The notes: generated from the letters alone by a model not told the origin. A stretch of DNA of 64,000 nucleotides from Thuidium tamariscinum (GCA_947034885.2 OX344749.2:8447501-8511500), one strand, 5' to 3'; shown: positions 51,596 to 62,485, counted from the first letter of the stretch. Translations and numbers: made by a program.

Positions 51596-52433
51596 TTAAT
51601 TCTTTTGTCTTGGAACAGTAAATTCTTACATGTTGTCACATACTTGGCATATTTATGGAAAGATTTGTATGTATGTAATAGATTGTCTAGATTTTATCAG
51701 TCACTTAAAAAAATTGTCTACATTTATACTCATTGTACTACAAAAAATTTGTATGGACCCTATTTGTAAAGGCTAATTTATTAATAAAAATTTATACGAA
51801 ATGATATTTTTACATAGCCTAATTTATATATAATAGGATATGTGACATTTCAAGGACCCTATAGTAGCCCTATATATTATATAAAATTTATCCCCTTTGA
51901 ATAAAATGGACCCTATCTTTGAACTCACGTAGTTTTCTAAAAACCTTGAGTAATCTCCCCGGGAGAAAAAATTACACCCTACCCTATTTGAAACCTTTTA
52001 GTCATCTCAAAGTCATTTCATAGTAATAAGTAGTCATAGTTTATGACAAGCAATTAGTCAATGACATTTTAAATGAATTTCTACTAATGAATATTTAATT
52101 TCATCTTTTTTTCCATCCTTGAGTCATAAGCATGACTATAGAATGACTTTGAAATTGTGAAGAGGGCAGAGTTCAACTTGGTGCAATTATAGAAGCACCA
52201 ATCATTTTTAAATAGTGAAATTGGACAAGCAATCATTCTTGTGCAGTCATTTATACCCCCAATTCCTTGTAGTGTATGACATTCTTGATGTTTGGATTGC
52301 TTAGAATTTGGAATCCATCTATGACTTCTTCTAGTTTTTCTTTGTTCAACATCTCCTTGTCTCTCTCTCCATTGTAGAAGAGATAGTTTGTAAGGAAGTC
52401 CTTACTAGTGGAGAGGGCTATAGTTGAGTTGGT

Positions 52434-53172
52434 GGGCAATTGCATGAAAGACTTGTACTATTCTCCGTCACACGTCTCATGCTGATCTGTTTTTTGACCA
52501 TAACTTTTTCATTTTTGCTCCAAATGACTCAAGATTTCTAGACAAGGTGCTCATAACTATTATATGGCTTACATGAATTTTTGATAATTTTCAAAAATAT
52601 TTTAATATAAAAATAGTACTAGTGATTGAATATCACATATTCACATATGACAATTTGGAGGTTTTTAGTACTATGGAATACCTTTTTTTGATGATTTTGA
52701 GATGAAATTTGGATGAGATGGTCTTCTAATAGACTTCTAGCTTTCCACAAAAGGATTTTCAAAAATAGTTAATTTATGTCATGTGGAGGTCTACAAAGAG
52801 AGCTTCATTCTGCTTGTATTTTGAAACATATAAAATATTATTTTGATAGGTTCTTTGGTGAATGACCATCTCCATAAAGTTGTTGCAAATGGACACTTTT
52901 TATTTTTTGTATTTACTTATCTTTACTATTTTTCCCTAATTAAAACATGAAAGTATGTATTTTCTTGAGGTTTGGCACTTTTCTAGTTCTCCTACTTAGA
53001 AAATTTTCTATACAATTCCTTTTGTAGGTACCTTTGTCTTACAAGTATATACATAAGTCATATTTTTAAAAAAATTTAAAAATTATTTCTCTAATTAAAT
53101 AGTACTCTAGAAAAAGTCAGGAGTACTATTGCAAAATGCAACAAATAGTACAAGTCTTTCGTGCAATCACCC
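52434..53172. mobile_element. Family A element inside the Mutator-like gene
   Basis: Left tip GGGCAATTGCATGAAAGAC and right tip (inverted) GGGTGATTGCACGAAAGAC. Flanking 4-mers are TGGT and TAGT (one difference). Body blocks such as TCTAATAGACTTCTAGCT and GTAGGTACCTTTG match the copy at 42785-43504. 739 bp, non-coding. On the minus strand it separates ISRAT from STIALSTSKDF of the transposase. Confidence 0.82.
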
Positions 53173-53603
53173 TAGTGGCCCTAGATATCTTAGCCACTTG
53201 CTTTGCAATGAGCCCACTAATTTTCTCTGCGAAATCTCTGTACGTTCCCTTGGCTATAGGGTGGACATGGACTCCGAGATGAATGGCAGCCATACTCATT
53301 TTTGGGTCATCGCTATACAAACAATACATCTTAGCTTAGCACAAGCTTAGGCACATGGGTGTTGTCCTACAGACCTTGCAAGCTAAGATAGTCTTTTGGA
53401 AGACTCTCTCCGACCACAAAAGGAAACATGGTATACCCAGTCCACTTTGATTCATTTTTCCTCACGGCCCTCTTAAGGAAATCACAATCACGATTTTCAC
53501 AAACAAGGTGACCAATGCAGTATGCCTTATGGAATTTGAGGTTGTTGAAGTTGTAGATGTTTGTCGTAACCAGCTTGTACCACGGATGTCCGTCGTATTG
53601 CTT

Positions 53604-54686
53604 GGGTCATTGCACAAAACACTTAAAGCGTTTTGTTACACCCTAGTTTTTTATTTTTTCTTTGGCTATAACTTTTGTGCTTTAGCTCCAAATGACTCAA
53701 AATTTATAGGGAAGCTACTCATAGCTATTATATATCTAAAATAGATTTTGGAGATTTTTCAAAAATAATTTATTATTTTTAAATAGCCCCAAAAATTTCT
53801 TACAATACTTGATTAAGGGTTTTTAGCACCACGTTTCTCCAAAAAAACGAATTTTGACCTAAATTTTGGAAAAGATGGTCTCTTAATAGACTTATAGCTA
53901 CCATCCAAAGGAATTCTAAAAATATTTATTTTTATATGTTGTAGAAGTCCACAAAAAGAGCTTCATTTTGCATTTTTTTTCCAAAGGTATAAAACATCAT
54001 TTTGGTGAGTTTTTTGGTCAAATCTCATCTCCAAAAAGTTTTTTCAAATGTTGCATTTTGATGTATTTAAAAAAAATCCTATTTTTTACAAATTAAAATG
54101 TCACAATGTGTATTTTCTTCACCAAAATTTTATGAGAATTCTATGTCTAAAGTTCCGGTGAAGAAAATATACCTTGTGACATTTTAATTTGTAAAAATAA
54201 GTTTGTTTTTTTAAATAAATAAAAATAAAGCATTTGAAAAAACTTTTTGGTGATGAGATTTGACCAAAAAACTCACCAAAATAATGTTTTATACCTTTGG
54301 AAAAAAATGCAGAATGAAGCTCTTTTTGTGGACTTCTACAATACATAAAAATAAATACTTTTAGAATTCCTTTGGATGGTAGCTATAAGTCTATTAAGAG
54401 ACCATCCTCTCCAAATTTTAGGTCAAAATTCGGTTTTTTGGAGAAACGTGGTGCTAAAAACCCTTAAATCAAGTATTGTGAGAAATTTTTGGGGCTATTT
54501 AAAAATAATAATTTAATTTTGAAAAATATCTAAAATTCATTTTAGATATACAATATCTATGAATAGCTTCCCTATAAATTTTGAGTCATTTGGACCTAAA
54601 ACACAAAAGTTATGGCAAAATAATAAATAAATAACTAGGGCGTGATAAAACACAATAAATAGTACAAGTGTTTCGTACAATGACCC
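53604..54686. mobile_element. Palindromic family A element (foldback), 1.08 kb
   Basis: The tips are GGGTCATTGCACAAAACACTT and (inverted) GGGTCATTGTACGAAACACTT. GCTT is duplicated exactly on both sides (53600-53603, 54687-54690). Nearly the whole element is a long inverted repeat: the left arm (for example GACCTAAATTTTGGAAAAGA at about 53850) recurs inverted in the right arm (about 54410), with a centre near 54120-54160. Each arm is about 500 bp and corresponds to one half of a normal family A element. No coding capacity. It splits the transposase between GMDK and QYDGHPW. Confidence 0.88.
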
Positions 54687-55072
54687 GCTTGTCCATTCCC
54701 TTTAAATTCCACACAGATGAAGACGTAGAAGATGATCTGCAAGGAGGCAACTCAAAGATGATGTCACCATTGAAGAGTGGTGGTAGAAACTGGACCTGAT
54801 GGTGTTTCACAGATGTGAGATCCATGGACAATAGTTCGTTTTTAGAGCGATGCATCGAAGCTAGTCTCTTCAAGCAGTCCATGATGCTCAGTCTCTCTAT
54901 AAGGTACGGGTGCAGAGGAGGGCAAGAGAACAGTAATGGTGATGGAATGTTGGACAGTGTGCTGCGCGTAGACTCTATTTTAGCCTTCATGTCAATCGGA
55001 GTTTGGGTGTCTTCTACAATCTCAAACCTGGGAATTCTCCTTTGGATTCATTGGACAACTCTATGATGGGGT

Positions 55073-55656
55073 CCCGGGGAGGACACTCCCCACGTTTTAG
55101 CAACCTACGTGCGGTGGAAAAAGTAATACAAGTAATACACCTTAAAATTTAAATTTTTTTTCAAAAAAAAAATTATGGATAGATTTTACTACTTTAGAAG
55201 TTTATGTTTTGAATTATTGGTATTTTTTTATGCTAATAGTAATTAGTTATAAATTTTTGAAGAAAAAAGATACACTGTAAAGCTGAAAATAACTTTCACA
55301 CCTCTATATTATATAAGAAAAAAAAATTGAAAAATGAAAAAAAAATTCTATAGAATAGCTTTCTATTGAAAGTTTAGCTTGGTTGAATATTTGATGCAAT
55401 AGTCGTCTTCATGTGAGCTATATAAATATTTTAGTTGGAAAACATGCCATTTTAGTTCATTTTTCAACCCTTTGTAGACAATATATCTTATGTTATTTGG
55501 AATTGAAATTTTTGTCAATAGAAACCTTTAGTCATTGTTAAAAAAAACTCAAAATTTTAAGATGAAATTATAGTTTATTCAAGGTGTATTACATGTTTTA
55601 CTTTTTCTACCGCCACACGTGGGTAACCCAAATGTAGTGAGAGTGTCCTCCCCTAG
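55073..55656. mobile_element. Family C-like MITE with long inverted ends, 8-bp duplication GATGGGGT
   Basis: Left tip CCCGGGGAGGACACTCC and right tip (inverted) CTAGGGGAGGACACTCTC. The inverted similarity runs on for about 80 bp (a GTGGAAAAAGTAATACAAG block on the left pairs with its counterpart on the right). GATGGGGT flanks both sides (55065-55072, 55657-55664). 584 bp, non-coding. The tip resembles that of the element at 49701-51963. It splits the transposase at LDP/IIELSNESK. Confidence 0.8.
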
Positions 55657-56083
55657 GATGGGGTCCAATTTTTCTACCTTGACAGATTGGAGAGGTGCAT
55701 TCTTCATAGGAGAGGAACAGTAGAGGTGGGGGGTGAAGAAGGTAAAAGTGCGTTTGCATTATAGGGTATATCTACACTGGATGCAATTGATTGTCTACTC
55801 ACAATTTCCGTAGAAGTGGCTAGCATAGTAAGGGGCAGTCCAAAAGTTCTATAATTTCCTGGGGCCAGGTACCAACAGTGCCCATCATCCTCTACACACT
55901 TTTCAATTGGAATAGATTCTACTAGTTCACTAGTCTCGGACCTTCTTTCTTCCTCTACATATATGGATCATTCTACAAACTTGAAGCGGACATGTAGTAT
56001 ATGAAAATTACCCTAGCCTTCCTCTAATCATATACCAGAAATACAAGAGGAACTTCATGACCATCTACTCTGATGCAAGCCAT

Positions 56084-57960
56084 TTTCAATGTGCATGCTC
56101 CTATCCCAAGAGACTGTAAGAAGAGGCAACTGGTATCAACTATTAGGGAATAGGGGAGAAATGACTTCTACGGAGTGTGTTGAGGAATGCTTAGGTGAAA
56201 GTGACTAGAAGGATGAAGAGAGCCTACTTCCAATGACTAGGTACCTTATACATTTTTTAGGGAGATCCATGATTCATTTCACCATTGACCGTAGATCAAA
56301 TTTGAATTCATATGTAAGCATCAATACCCCCTTCATTGAATCCTGATTGCATTATGAGTATCCTATATTAGTGGTTTGGCCATGGTGCATAATAAAAAAA
56401 AATGTAAATTAGGTGTTTTATCCAGATTTTGGTTAGGTTGTAACATTGTAAGGTCGAAGGCGGCCCGGTAGTATTAATACTGTCTGACCTAGATTTCAAG
56501 GTAGATTTGTTTGAGGGACAACCAGCAATTTGGAATGTCTTTTCAAATGATTCCCTTGCATTAACGGTCATCCATTGTAAAAATGAGGTCGTCCATTTAT
56601 TTTTGAGCCGGCCCAGGAATTTGAATTCCCTATCATGACACGGCAAGCTCTTCCATTAAATTTTCTTCGATGTGGGAGCAGGCCCCAAAAAATTCAGTCA
56701 TTAAGAGTCCGGCTACGAAGCATGGTAATGAAGGTAGGGGTTGTCCTAAGTACTTCAAAGAGAAGGCTCACGTTATTTTTAATTCCAGAGATTCTTTGGT
56801 GCCTAGTGAGGCAAGTTATCATTCAAGTTTTAGTTATAAAGATGTCATGTCTTGTTCCATGTCTCCATGTTGGAAGATGAAGAGGGTTTTTCCCCAGTAG
56901 TATAAGAGTTATGAGGTGGCAAAATAAAGGTAGTTCATTCTTGTTTTCAAGTTCGAAGGCACTCCGTAGGTTTAGGATGAAACATGCGATTCAAAAGAAT
57001 TTGTCCAAAAGTAGTCAACCCTCTCCCTCTACATTGCGCAAGGTCTTAAGGTATGGCAAGGAGGGCATTGTTGGAGATCCAAAAGTCCGCAATCAAAGGT
57101 CTATGGCTGTTGGAGAGAATTCTAACAACAACACCAGTAGGCACAGCCAGCCTAGAGATGAGAGACGTACCAACCCAACTGAAGTGAGCTTATCATCATT
57201 TTACTATTGTGTTTTTTATGGTTTGATGATACTTTTTCTAGATTTCAGTTCATGCATATTTTTGAAGAAAGGGGACCAACCAATGAATGCCATGATATGA
57301 ATTCATGACAAAATTGTAATTGCATTAGCCATTGATTTGAGATTATTGAGTGAGTGAATTGAGCAGTTAGAAGTGGTCAAAGGATTTTCCAATGGAACCA
57401 ATAGAATAAACTAGAAGCAAAGCACTTGGGCTGGCAATTCATTTGAAGGTGGTCTCTTTTTAGAGTTTAGGATGATTTAGAAATCTAGGATAACTAGGAC
57501 AATTCAACGCAATGAACTTTTCATGTAGGCAGGTTTATGAATTCAAAATGGTTTGAACAACCAAGCGGAAGTAGATTACTTTCGAGATACTGACTTTCAA
57601 AATTAGAATTATAGTAGGAAACATGATGTTCTAATTTGCGGAATCAAAACATGATTAAAAAGAAGGTAGTCCAAAAAACCTGAGGAACAAATAATTTGAG
57701 CCATTTACACATAGCACATGTAAATAAGCATTGAAAATAGTCTAATCATTTCGGCTTGTTCATATTCTCTATATCTTTTCTTGCATAGTAGGATGTCTCC
57801 CACTGTATGAAGTCATGGATAAGAAAAACAAGCAAAGAAAGATTGTGACTTTGGTCCAGTTTACAATACATAGTGTTGTATGCGCAGTCTAGCAAAAAGC
57901 ACCTTTAAATATCACACCAAAACGTGATAACATGACACGAAATATCGTCCTAGGAGATTC
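56084..57960. other. Intergenic DNA upstream of the Mutator-like gene, unidentified ORF fragments
   Basis: Between 56480 and 57190 plus-strand frames read protein-like stretches (DLDFKVDLFEGQPAIWNVFS near 56485; NEGRGCPKYFKEKAHVIFNS near 56730) that change frame and contain stops. They might be remains of a gene or element gag-like protein; I could not identify them. From 57310 to 57960 nothing was recognised. Confidence 0.4.
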
Positions 57961-58029
57961 CAAGCGTTGCTGTAAGTTGCGCTATCCAGTTTCTTGACCT
58001 TTTCCCTTCAAACCACCCAAGTTATTACT

Positions 58030-58160
58030 TTCTTCCGGGACACCACTTTGTTTCTGAATTCCGTTTTAGATCCGTTCCTTTCCGGATCCCCTCCTTGCTT
58101 CCGGATTCCCTTTCCGGATCCGGATTACATCTCTTTCCGGATCCATTTCTATCTGGATTC
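58030..58160. repeat. Cluster of TTCCGGATC-type repeats
   Basis: At least six copies of TTCCGGA(T/C)(T/C)C lie within 130 bp, next to pyrimidine-rich DNA. Isolated TCCGGATC copies continue to about 58350. Function unknown. Confidence 0.6.
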
Positions 58161-59380
58161 TAGTTTTAGTCTCTCAATTACCGATTTTAGATGCCCTTGT
58201 TTCATCCTCAAGGGGTCCTCTTTTAATCTTTAGAGGGGAGGGACTTACCACTTATAAACATCACAATCTCCCCTCTCAAACAAAACAAACAAAGCAAGCG
58301 AAAATACCCAAATAATCCAGATGTTGTAGTAGGGAAAAATCCGGATCCTTGTAGCTTTCTGAATGGCCGATCCGGTTCGTAGGTCACTCAGAACCACGTA
58401 CTCATAACCCTTACTACAACAATATAGATCCAAAGACCCCTAATTCCAAAAGGACGTACTCCCCTAGTTCCAAAGATTAGGTATGTAGTTGGTAGACCTT
58501 TCGATGGATGGAAAATTTCCTTTGGCGGCCGCTTAACTCCGCATGGATCCACCCTTGTGGTTCCAGAACCTCTTCCACACCACTCCTAGGCTCCCTCCGG
58601 ATCGCCGTTCCGACAATTTAGAGGCACCGCACGCAATCTCATAATTCAGATCCAAGTTCTAAGAAGCTAGTCACTCAATTTAGACTTAGTTGCCTAAGCA
58701 TTTGAATTCCTCCTCACCTATCTTTCTTACATCTCAATACTCCAAGCAAACACACCAACACAATTGGGACACCAAGTCAGAGCCAGAATGTCTACTTGAC
58801 GGCTTAGATTAGAGAAAGGAATGAAAATACAATTGAATAAGCTCTAGGATGGAATGAGAGGGCAACTAACTTGCCCGCCTTTAAAAACCAAAAATCAAAC
58901 CAAAGTCAACACCTAAAAAGACAAAACAGAATGCCAACAAGGCAAGGGAAAATCAAGGCAACCAATTAGAGTCCAGCCTAGGAATCCGGAAAAGACCTTG
59001 ACAATTAGCCATAGAGATTTAGAACCTAGCTCCATAGGTGGAAAAACCCGTTCCGGAAACTTTCGTCATATACTTCAAATCTAACCCCTATTCTACTTCT
59101 TTAGTTTCTTCGCATTGGTTGCCCTAGACGAAATTGAGAGTTGACGTGCTGCAAGCTTGGCGGGTGGAATCGACTTTGTGGCTGACCAAGTTATTGTGGG
59201 CGCTTCATTCCCACCCTTAGAATTAAGCAATCACAACCAGGCTCTTGTTTACAAAACTACTCCTACGGGTGTCTAAGCTTCAAACCCATTGTGCCTTCCA
59301 AGCAATGGATCTTTTGCTATTCTAATTATCCTAATGCCTGAGTTGGTTATTCCCAACAATCCTAGGTGTGTACTTGTTTC
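58161..59380. other. Repeat-region DNA without a supported gene
   Basis: Base composition is closer to balanced than in most of the window. ORFs are short and lack motifs. It may belong to a larger decayed element spanning 57960-62450, but I found no paired ends. Confidence 0.35.
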
Positions 59381-59539
59381 ATTCTCTTGTCCTACTTCTA
59401 ATTGCTTCCTTACTTTATGTGTTTCGTTTTCTTGTCCTACTCCTAATTACTTCCTTCTACTCAATCTAGGGTTTTATTCCTCCTATTTTACCCCCATGTG
59501 TTGCCTTTGGTTGACTCTACTCTATGCTTGGCCTTTTCT

Positions 59540-59830
59540 ACCCCATCTCTACGTATTTGCCCTTGTGTTGATCTACTCTACGTATTTGTCTTCACTTTAT
59601 TCTACTCTATGTATTTGTCTTGGTTTTAGTCTCATCTATATCTTGGTATTTGACCTACTCTAAGTATTTGTCTTTGCTTTACTCTACTCTACGTATTTGT
59701 CTTGATTTTAGTCTAATCTACATCTTGGTATTTGACCTACTCTACGTATTTGTCTTGGTTTTAATCTAATCTACGTCTTCTTCTACTCTACGTATTTGTA
59801 CTCTTCTACTCTATGTTTGTGTATTCATTA
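59540..59830. repeat. Imperfect minisatellite of CTACTCTACGTATTTGTCTT units
   Basis: Short units (CTACTCTACGTATTTGTCTT, TTTAGTCTAATCTACATCTT, GGTATTTGACCTACTC) recur many times in direct orientation, with higher-order copies about 90 bp apart. Earlier related phrases (CTTGTCCTACTCCTAATT) appear from 59390. The long plus-strand ORF over it (59289-59663) is a by-product of the repeat. Confidence 0.7.
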
Positions 59831-60580
59831 TTTTACTTCTCTTTATGGTTGTCTTCATATTCGTGGTTGCTAATCGCCGGACCTTAATCTCACTTGAGAT
59901 GTTAACCTTTTCTTTCTAACTAATTCCCTATTGCATCAATTAATTTAAATCAAAGGAAGGTTTAGAGGCCCACCTCCGTTCTGTGTGTCCCCCGTGTCCG
60001 GTCCCTTTCACTCCACGCCACGTCCATCATTGCCATGTCTTGGCTCCGGCTCTTTTAATTATCCCCTTCCGGGTGTTTCTTACAAATAGGTCTTTTTCGC
60101 AAACTACCTCCCCACCCTACTAGTGTTTACTATTTCCTAGCTCAATTAATCTCTAGACTATCCCCTAAACCAACTAATTTCTACTAATTTTTTGCCCAAG
60201 GACCCCCTGGACCCCCGAATCCCAAGCGGACCGACTGTTAGCCCAGCCGCGGACCCGGCTACGAACCCGGCTGGCTGGCTGGCTGGGCTCCAGCGTTGGA
60301 GTTTGGAAACAACCTTTGGATTTTTGGTTTTCAAGTAAAACTAGGAGCTTCTTAAACAAAACAAGCTAATGTAGCCCAAGGGTTTTAACCCAATGGATGT
60401 CGGATGCTAAACGTTGACTTAGTGCCAACCGTGTTGAACACTAAACGTTGATTCTAACTCAAGGAGAAGGTTATTTGACACCCCGCTAAGACTTAGAGGG
60501 TTCAAAGCTTCGCCGTAAGAGTGAGGCGTTTTGACACGTGGCTAAGACTTTTAGTTTCTAAGGATGGTGGGGGTTCATAG
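59831..60580. other. Repeat-region DNA without a supported gene
   Basis: Contains a run of (GGCT)n near 60265-60287 and phrases such as CTAAACGTTGA repeated at 60408 and 60442. No gene was recognised. Confidence 0.4.
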
Positions 60581-60738
60581 CTTCGTCGTCCCTTATGGGA
60601 CTAGATTAACCCCGTGACCAAGAGAAGAGGGAGAAGAGGGTGACCACACAATTTATCAAATGCTATAGTTAAAACTTCGTCGTCCCCTATGGGACTAGAT
60701 TAACCCCATGACCAAGAGAAGAGGGAGAAGAGAGTGAA
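60581..60738. repeat. Two direct copies of a 64-bp unit
   Basis: 60581-60644 and 60675-60738 are nearly identical (each with CTTCGTCGTCCC, ATGGGACTAGATTAACCCC and GACCAAGAGAAGAGGGAGAA), spaced 94 bp. The few differences suggest a fairly recent duplication. Confidence 0.8.
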
Positions 60739-62484
60739 CACAAGATGCAACATACTCTCAAAGTCACCTCCCTAGTAGCCTCTCGGTTCCTCCCAAGTTC
60801 TCTCCCACAACACCTCTCAATAGTGGCACAATACAAGAGTGAACCAAGATTAAATTGCATAAAATTCCACCAACTTGGGGGGGTCTCAAGTCCCCAAGCA
60901 CAAACCACATTTACCAAGGGTGTAAAAACCCCAAAAGACCATCAAAGGCTCCCTTGGCATCAAAAGCCAAAGGAATTCCGACATAACCCGACATTCCAAC
61001 ATTCCGACATAGTCCTCCTCCCTTAAATGGGTAGGAGTGGAAAAAAAAAGAGAATGAGAGGAGAATGCTGCCCCTTTTATACTCAAAAGGGAGCAACACC
61101 CCCCCTTAATCTACTAAGAATAATTAGATGAGGGAATTTAGGAGGTCCATACATGTTTACTAATCCCAAATCTAACTATCCACCTAAAATCTATACAATT
61201 TGAATTGAGAAATTCAAATCTTACCTAACCTTATAAGAACTTGCAAAACCACCTAATTTACCTTCCCTCAAATCTTCAAGTTCTCACATGGGGGAAGTTC
61301 CCATGTGTTCCCACCTACTTAATTTGAAATTACTTACACCAAGCACTTGGAGCCACCTCCACTAATTTTTTGAGGTGGTACTTGCTCCCACATGTGCCCG
61401 GAATTCCCCACGTGTTCCCTACACGTTCCCCACGGCTAATGGGGCCCAAACTCCCCAAAAAGCATTGGGGGGCCTTAAACCCCATTTTCTCTTCCATGTG
61501 ATGTCCCCAAAAGGCTAACTTTTGGAGTTTGACTCCGAATGGCAAACGGATTGCGCCATTGGGTTCGGAAGGCCATACTTAATCTATAGGGAATCCCTTA
61601 ACCCCTAAACTATATCCCAATTCTCAAAGAATCTTGGTGTAAGTTGGAGTCAAAGTTGGGATAAATTCCCAACTTTTGGAGTTTGGCAATTTTGGACCCC
61701 AAACCTTCACCAATCTCATAAGTAGATAGAGGGGGGTAGGAATAGACCTAAGATAGGCTTTGTTCCGATGTCGTATGGCCCCGATACGCTGGTCAACTTC
61801 AGCTTTCGTTATTTAAATTGTCAGTTGGAGAGGAATGTCACCGATTCAGGATCTTCCAACTATCGATTTGTCTTGAAACTTGGAGAAGCGCTCCGTTAAT
61901 GTGAGATCGCCTCGCCGGATTTTTAGTGGGATTTTACCGCACTTTGGAATATTCTTTCGAATTCCCACTCAAAGTCCACTACGGTTGACCGTCTGGGAAA
62001 ATATCCAAACAATGTCGGAAAATTCCCAAACTTTAGAGGGGACCACCCATGGGATCCCCCTACTTGGATGCAAATCTTCATCCCCACTGCGTGCTCCTAG
62101 AATTAGGAAATCGCCCGGTACCTGCATTTCAAGGTTAGTATTCCGCCTGTATTCTCTTTGATGCTATGGGAAGTGGGGGATTCCTCCTAGATTCTCCCAT
62201 GAGGACTTCCTAGCCTAGACAAGGCCTTTTTAGGCTTCTTACCCTAATCTTGCACATCACTATCAGTTTGGCGTCTATTTAGCTAAGACAAGGCCCGTTT
62301 TGGATGTAAACTATCCTAAACCCCCTCTAATGACCAAATGGCATATTGATATGTGTAATGCCAATACCGGTTTAATGCCCTTTTGTGGGTTTTATAAGCC
62401 TAATTACGCCTTAGTTTATGTAGGAATTCGAAAAAAGAACCTGTGAGTCCCCGGTGACGAATCGGAGACTCACAGTTATCCGTT
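60739..62484. other. Repeat-region DNA without a supported gene
   Basis: Several ORFs of 60-95 codons, none with motifs. A donor-like CAAGGTTAGT at 62130-62139 could mark an old plus-strand exon end, but there is no supporting series. It may be part of a decayed larger element. Confidence 0.35.
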
Positions 62485-62485
62485 T

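Larger units (their letters stand above)
49701..51963. mobile_element. Family C element (8-bp duplication AGAAAAAA) nested in the CACTA element
   Basis: Left end CCCGGGGAGATCACTCC and right end (inverted) CCCGGGGAGATTACTCA match, followed by weaker inverted similarity (ACTTGAGTTCAGA / ACGTGAGTTCAAA). AGAAAAAA lies on both sides (49693-49700, 51964-51971). About 2.26 kb without a convincing ORF. It carries a TTAA element and a CACTA-like foldback MITE. An 8-bp duplication suggests hAT-like insertion, but the tip is not the usual hAT tip. Confidence 0.75.
47665..52274. mobile_element. CACTA (EnSpm-type) element, non-autonomous, 4.6 kb
   Basis: Left end CACTACAAGGATTTGGAGG and right end (inverted) CACTACAAGGAATTGGGGG are a classic CACTA tip, with TAT duplicated on each side (47662-47664 and 52275-52277). 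Subterminal DNA is full of AGTCATTTTAAAGTCATTTT-type repeats, as expected for CACTA elements. No transposase reading frame is seen. It interrupts the Mutator-like gene: reading NPNIKNVI before it and SLFRTNNRARVIDN after it in the same frame. It carries a nested family C element at 49701-51963. Confidence 0.88.
52278..56083 (-). pseudogene. Mutator-like transposase, N-terminal part, split by three insertions
   Basis: Coding pieces read N to C: 56083 (MACIRVDGHEVPLVFLVYD), about 55965-55737 (KCVEDDGHCWYLAPGNYRTF), 55730-55665 and 55064-54687 (NESKGEF, EIVEDTQTPIDMKAKIES, VWNLKGMDK), 53599-53173 (YDGHPWYKLVTTNIYNFN, CENRDCDFLKRAV, AIHLGVHVHPIAKGT, GLIAKQVAKISRAT) and 52433-52278 (STIALSTSKDFLTNYLF, NPNIKNVI). 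The reading frame is continuous across three of the four insertions in the whole gene (DK/QYDGHPW, RAT/NSTIAL, NVI/SLFRTN). A stop and a frame change near 55040 and others near 53340 mark decay. Introns may exist near 55740 and 55970. The identity rests mostly on linkage to the core and SWIM pieces. Confidence 0.55.

Noticed and set aside
59289-59663. 124-codon hydrophobic ORF that resembles a membrane protein
   Set aside because: It is a by-product of the pyrimidine-rich minisatellite; the Leu/Tyr/Ser content follows the repeat unit.
57960-62450. Possible LTR retrotransposon
   Set aside because: No paired terminal repeats, primer-binding site or reverse transcriptase-like frame could be found, so the call is not supported.
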